From an uncultured Bacteroides sp. (GTDB lineage Bacteria > Bacteroidota > Bacteroidia > Bacteroidales > Bacteroidaceae), in NCBI GenBank assembly GCA_900544675.1, contig UQVZ01000015.1, positions 22,405 through 86,404 of the forward strand: a stretch of 64,000 nucleotides of DNA. Direction: 5' to 3'. Position numbers and translations under genes: made by a program. Below are positions 60,733-64,000 of the stretch, piece by piece. Every line of letters starts with the position of its first letter. The first letter of the stretch is position 1. Below the pieces are notes generated by a model that saw only the letters and a list, made by a program, of their open reading frames with translations, searched no databases and was not told the origin of the DNA.

Positions 60733-61854
60733 ATGAAATTATTCGATGTATATCCTCTCTTCGACATCAACATTGTCAAGGGAAAAGGTTGCCACGTATG
60801 GGACGACAAAGGACAAGAATACCTCGACCTCTATGGAGGCCATGCCGTCATTTCCATCGGGCACGCACATCCACACTATGTGGAAATGATTAGCCAGCAA
60901 GTAGCTACGCTGGGATTTTATTCCAACTCAGTCATCAACAAGCTGCAACAGGAAGTGGCAGACCGACTGGGAGCCTTGTCGGGGTATGACGATTACCAAT
61001 TGTTCTTGATTAACTCGGGAGCCGAAGCCAATGAGAATGCATTGAAGCTGGCTTCGTTCTATAACGGACGTACCCGCGTCATATCCTTCAACAAAGCCTT
61101 CCACGGTCGTACCTCACTGGCTGTAGAAGTGACTGACAATCCGAAAATCATTGCTCCCATCAATGCCAATCAACACGTCACTTACCTGCCGCTGAATGAC
61201 ACAGAAGCCATGAAAGCCGAACTGGCAAAAGGCGATGTCTGCGCCGTCATCATCGAAGGCATCCAAGGAGTAGGCGGCATTCAAGTGCCTGAAACCGCTT
61301 TCCTGCAAGCCTTACGCCAAGCCTGCGACGAGAACAATACATTACTGATTCTGGATGAAATCCAGTCGGGATACGGAAGAAGCGGAAAGTTCTTCGCACA
61401 TCAATACAGCGGCATCCGTCCCGATATGATTACGGTAGCCAAAGGCATCGGCAACGGTTTCCCCATGGCAGGTGTACTGATTAGCCCGAAAATCAAACCG
61501 GTGTATGGTCAACTGGGCACTACATTCGGAGGGAATCACCTGGCATGCGCAGCCGCCATTGCCGTATTGGACGTCATGAAAGAAGAAAACCTGATAGACA
61601 ATGCAGCCAAGGTAGGCGCTCACTTACTGGAAGAACTGAAGCACGTAAAAGGTATCAAGGAAGTTCGTGGACGTGGCTTGATGATTGGACTGGAATTTGA
61701 AGAACCGGTAAAAGAACTCCGCAGCAGATTACTCTTCAAACAGAAAGTATTTACCGGCGTAAGCGGCACCCATGTCATCCGTCTGCTTCCGCCCCTTTGC
61801 TTCAGCATGGCAGAAGCGGATGATTTCCTGAACCGCCTGCAGGCAGCACTCTAA
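60733..61854 (+). CDS. argD: Acylornithine aminotransferase
   Basis: This 373-residue class III PLP aminotransferase converts the N-acylglutamate semialdehyde to N-acylornithine. GGHAVISIGHAHP, NSGAEANENALKLA, LDEIQSGYGRSG and the PLP Lys in TVAKGIGNGFPM are visible. ATG 60733 is preferred; an upstream ATG-like frame would run through the repeat. A strong terminator follows. Confidence 0.94.
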   Translation: MKLFDVYPLFDINIVKGKGCHVWDDKGQEYLDLYGGHAVISIGHAHPHYVEMISQQVATLGFYSNSVINKLQQEVADRLGALSGYDDYQLFLINSGAEANENALKLASFYNGRTRVISFNKAFHGRTSLAVEVTDNPKIIAPINANQHVTYLPLNDTEAMKAELAKGDVCAVIIEGIQGVGGIQVPETAFLQALRQACDENNTLLILDEIQSGYGRSGKFFAHQYSGIRPDMITVAKGIGNGFPMAGVLISPKIKPVYGQLGTTFGGNHLACAAAIAVLDVMKEENLIDNAAKVGAHLLEELKHVKGIKEVRGRGLMIGLEFEEPVKELRSRLLFKQKVFTGVSGTHVIRLLPPLCFSMAEADDFLNRLQAAL

Positions 61855-61883
61855 TCTGAGAAGTATTTATAAACAACAAAATG

Positions 61884-61948
61884 AGCGCGGATTCTCACAG
61901 CTCTTTATAAAGAAGCAATTGTGAAGAATCCGCGCTGATTGTTTTTTT
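61884..61948 (+). terminator. Terminator of the arginine operon
   Basis: AGCGCGGATTCT (61884-61895) pairs with AGAATCCGCGCT (61925-61936), extended by CACA/TGTG, then GATTGTTTTTTT. Confidence 0.9.
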
Positions 61949-61969
61949 ATGGATCTTATATTTATCAGA

Positions 61970-62896
61970 TTATGAGCAACGCAATACCTGACCGATACGT
62001 AAAATAGTGGTACGCTTAATACCATTCATCTGGCACAAACGGTCAATAGATACATGATACAAGCGGGAAATACGTCCCAGTGTATCGCCTTTACGAATCT
62101 TGTGATAACGGATAGATGCACTATTTTCAGTATTCGTATTTTCTTCCTCGGAAGTGACTTTCTTGCCACTCTTCAGACTTGCCAATGCCCGTGTACGCTG
62201 GTAAGGATAACGGTTGGCATTCCGGATAAACAGGTAGCTGTCTGCCACGATATCCTGTTTCGGGAAATCAAACATAAATTCCGGATTGATTACTTCACCC
62301 AGGAAGCGGGTCTCGAAATGCAAGTGCGAACCGGTAGAACGCCCGGTATTGCCACCCAAACCGATGGGATCGCCTGCTTTTACATACTCATCTTCTTTTA
62401 CGATTTGTTTCGACAAGTGACCGTAGATGGTCTCCAGTCCATTGTCATGGCGGATAACGACATATTTGCCATAGCCTCGGCGCTCATATTTCACCATACG
62501 TACCTTTCCGTCGAAAGCAGCCCGAATGGTATCACCGATATAAACTTTGATGTCCAACCCATTATGCATACGACGCCAGCGCGGACCGCACTTTGAAGTA
62601 ATCTTCGTATGCGTAGTGGGCATACAGAAACCGGTAAGATCGATTCGGAATGTATCAGGGATTTGTACCGTATTGCCGTAAGCGTGTACACGGTCGTTTC
62701 TCCAATTGGGATACAGACTATAGGCAGGATAAACGGCTTGCTCAGCCTTAATCTGGCGAATCAACGCCAAAGAGTCTACTGCTTTCAGCTTTCTATCGAT
62801 AGGTGCCTGGCGTGCCAGCAAGTCCTGCCCCGATACATTTACACTCACCAGTGCCAATGCAGCTACCGCTACTGTTTTAATACATTTTAAAATCAT
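61970..62896 (-). CDS. M23 peptidase with C-terminal LysM domain
   Basis: This 308-residue exported protein has a signal peptide (to VSG-Q), then an M23 (lysostaphin-like) domain: the first zinc ligands in RRMHNGLDIKVYIGDTI and the second set in GSHLHFETRFLG. The C-terminus is one LysM module (YHKIRKGDTLGRISRLYHVSIDRLCQMNGI). It probably cuts or binds peptidoglycan. The first metal motif reads HxxxD as in active members. Preceded by a long leader with a hairpin. Confidence 0.9.
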   Translation of the reverse strand: MILKCIKTVAVAALALVSVNVSGQDLLARQAPIDRKLKAVDSLALIRQIKAEQAVYPAYSLYPNWRNDRVHAYGNTVQIPDTFRIDLTGFCMPTTHTKITSKCGPRWRRMHNGLDIKVYIGDTIRAAFDGKVRMVKYERRGYGKYVVIRHDNGLETIYGHLSKQIVKEDEYVKAGDPIGLGGNTGRSTGSHLHFETRFLGEVINPEFMFDFPKQDIVADSYLFIRNANRYPYQRTRALASLKSGKKVTSEEENTNTENSASIRYHKIRKGDTLGRISRLYHVSIDRLCQMNGIKRTTILRIGQVLRCS

Positions 62897-62923
62897 TATT
62901 ATGTCTCTCTTGTTTGCATGTAT

Positions 62924-62956
62924 TCATCAGCCGGATAACTCTTATCCGACTGATGA
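62924..62956 (-). promoter_or_regulatory. Hairpin in the 5' leader of the M23 peptidase gene
   Basis: TCATCAGCCGGATA (62924-62937) and TATCCGACTGATGA (62943-62956) are inverted arms matching at 13 of 14 positions with a 5-base loop, 28 bases before the ATG, not followed by T residues. Either an operator or an RNA structure. Confidence 0.6.
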
Positions 62957-63040
62957 CAGCATATCATTTATAGTTAATTAATCAGCTTATTCGAGCATGA
63001 TGTAAAGACATACATGCCTGCTTTTGTTCAAAAAGCGTTT

Positions 63041-63048
63041 CAAATATA
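63041..63048 (-). promoter_or_regulatory. -7 promoter element for the M23 peptidase gene
   Basis: TATATTTG on the minus strand matches TAnnTTTG; predicted leader of about 135 bases. Confidence 0.55.
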
Positions 63049-63169
63049 GCTTTTTTTCTTTAACCGAGAGCCAAGGATTAACTATTTTTTATGTATTTTT
63101 ATGCCATAAGCGAGGCTTTCAAGCGTATTTATGTTGCATAACATACAATACTTGTTTTCTTGATTTACA

Positions 63170-63835
63170 TCAATAGGTCCAAAAAGGCTTTACCGTCTCT
63201 CTTTCCCGAAACTTTCCTTCGCTCCATTCGTATATGACAGGAGTCTCCCGCAAGTACGGTTTCAACTTTTCAGCCGTCTCTTTATCCATATATTCAGGAG
63301 TGGTATAAGTGACCGAAAGCGTCCGGTCTTTTTCCGACAAGCGCACTTCCTTCAGATACATATCGGCATTCAGGCGCAAGTTGTGCAACGAGTCTGCCGC
63401 CGCACCCGGAAGCACCGGATTATAGAACCTGTCTTCGGCAGGCAAGGTCAAGAAGCGTCCTGCCGGCAGTTCTTTCCATGCCGTATCATAAAAACGCACT
63501 TCGCTATCGGCTACAGGTCCTAAATACGTACGCACCACACAAACCACTTTTACTGAATCATTAATCGGCAACAATTTCATTTCTTCCCTGCTCGCCTCAC
63601 TGACACGCACCAACAGATAATCGTCTGTCAGCTTCAACATCTCCGAAGTCTGGTCGAACCGGTTCTTTACCTCTGCTTTCATGTTGCTGGCAAGGAAGTC
63701 GCCGAAATCTTCCCGGTTCACTTTCGACAACAAGGGAGAAAGCGTATCGGGCAACGCAATATATAATGATTTCAAGTCTTGTGCCTGCAAAGCGATGCAG
63801 CACAAACACATCCAAAGTCCTATTATCCGTTTCAT
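63170..63835 (-). CDS. DUF3256-family protein
   Basis: This 221-residue protein has a signal peptide (MKRIIGLWMCLCCIALQAQ) and an alternating beta-rich body (SLYIALPDTLSPLLSKVNREDF, DDYLLVRVSEASREEM, VVCVVRTYLGPVADSEVRFYD, then LKPYLRETPVIYEWSEGKF) typical of the Bacteroidetes DUF3256 family, of unknown function. ATG 63835 is chosen because the longer frame would translate the promoter and tandem repeats. A complete promoter lies upstream. Confidence 0.8.
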   Translation of the reverse strand: MKRIIGLWMCLCCIALQAQDLKSLYIALPDTLSPLLSKVNREDFGDFLASNMKAEVKNRFDQTSEMLKLTDDYLLVRVSEASREEMKLLPINDSVKVVCVVRTYLGPVADSEVRFYDTAWKELPAGRFLTLPAEDRFYNPVLPGAAADSLHNLRLNADMYLKEVRLSEKDRTLSVTYTTPEYMDKETAEKLKPYLRETPVIYEWSEGKFRERETVKPFWTY

Positions 63836-63868
63836 CTTTCCATTTCTTTTTTCATTCGCTAAACGCGC

Positions 63869-63900
63869 CAAAGATAGAAAAAACCAAGATAATGTGCAAA
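63869..63900 (-). promoter_or_regulatory. Promoter for the DUF3256 gene, -33 box inside a tandem repeat
   Basis: On the minus strand TTTG (63897-63900) and TATCTTTG (63869-63876) are exactly 20 bases apart, a full consensus promoter. The -33 box is the first part of the 38-bp repeat array. Confidence 0.75.
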
Positions 63901-64000
63901 TGTGAAAATAAACAATGTGACAATAAACAATGTGCAAATGTGAAAATAAACAATGTGACAATAAACAATGTGCAAATGTGAAAATAAACAATGTGACAAT
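63891..64000. repeat. 38-bp tandem repeat, cut by window edge
   Basis: TGTGCAAATGTGAAAATAAA begins at 63893, 63931 and 63969, a period of 38; each unit holds two related sub-repeats ending AATAAACAATGTG. About 2.9 copies are visible and the array continues past the window. Confidence 0.9.

Noticed and set aside
63836..63991. N-terminal extension of the DUF3256 protein (hydrophobic His/Cys-rich)
   Set aside because: It is just the translation of the 38-bp tandem repeat and the promoter; the signal peptide starts at 63835.
1..64000. Mobile elements, tRNA, rRNA and integrase genes
   Set aside because: Looked for transposase motifs, attachment-type repeats next to tRNA and rRNA-like stretches; none seen.

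Overview
This 64 kb window is chromosomal DNA from a member of the Bacteroidales, most likely Bacteroides or Phocaeicola. Three things point there. Promoters repeatedly show the Bacteroidetes -7 element TAnnTTTG, sometimes with a TTTG -33 box 19-20 bp upstream. The gene set is typical: RseC plus a complete Rnf complex, DapL-type lysine synthesis, GltBD, type B L31, class II aldolase, PorT-like barrels, SpII lipoproteins, fimbrillin- and LRR-type surface proteins, and a TPR sensor kinase. I see no transposase, integrase, prophage, rRNA, tRNA or CRISPR array; this is mostly core chromosome with some accessory islands.

Layout. 1-4.3 kb: a clipped gene, a lipoprotein, a CopA copper ATPase and a MaoC-type hydratase. 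4.4-8.7 kb: an exonuclease III, undecaprenol/diacylglycerol kinase and PAP2 phosphatase operon, then a LysM plus periplasmic-binding-fold protein with an outer-membrane barrel. 9.6-19.6 kb, all on the minus strand: gltB, gltD, asnB, dapF and dapL, joining ammonia assimilation to asparagine and lysine/peptidoglycan synthesis. 20.3-25.8 kb, plus strand: rseC and rnfBCDGEA, the ion-pumping ferredoxin:NAD oxidoreductase. 25.9-27.8 kb: fructose-bisphosphate aldolase and ribosomal protein L31. 27.8-33.0 kb: a tetR gene followed by a TcmP/LCM-like methyltransferase and a heterodimeric ABC exporter. 33.3-35.6 kb: an XRE-cupin regulator with an acyl-CoA synthetase. 35.9-42.6 kb: a secreted/outer-membrane operon (CsgG/FlgT-like, barrel, S41 lipoprotein, small lipoprotein), a membrane TPR-AraC regulator and a PepSY-like lipoprotein. 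42.8-46.9 kb: proB with an upstream HEPN-MNT pair, a HAD phosphatase and a methyltransferase. 47-56.8 kb: a duplicated-domain secreted protein, a DUF234-type AAA ATPase with a nuclease-like tail, two LRR surface proteins, and a divergent TPR histidine kinase/LuxR response regulator. 57-61.9 kb: an arginine operon (argR, GNAT, argG, pspC, argC, argD). 62-64 kb: a LysM-M23 peptidase and a DUF3256 protein.

The most interesting material is non-coding. An 82-bp promoter block is duplicated, without gaps, upstream of the LRR operon and of the 47-48 kb gene, which suggests a small regulon perhaps run by the adjacent two-component system. The tetR promoter lies inside a large inverted repeat, and tetR is separated from the genes it probably controls by two stacked terminators. 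Several intergenic regions hold short tandem repeats facing an inverted copy of themselves across an AT-rich loop. A dispersed repeat of about 180 bp occurs in opposite orientations at 33 and 46 kb. GAAACA-NN-TGTTTC palindrome arrays occur at 20 and 45 kb. A 38-bp tandem repeat at the right edge contributes the -33 box of a promoter. I ran no database search; family names come from motifs read by eye.
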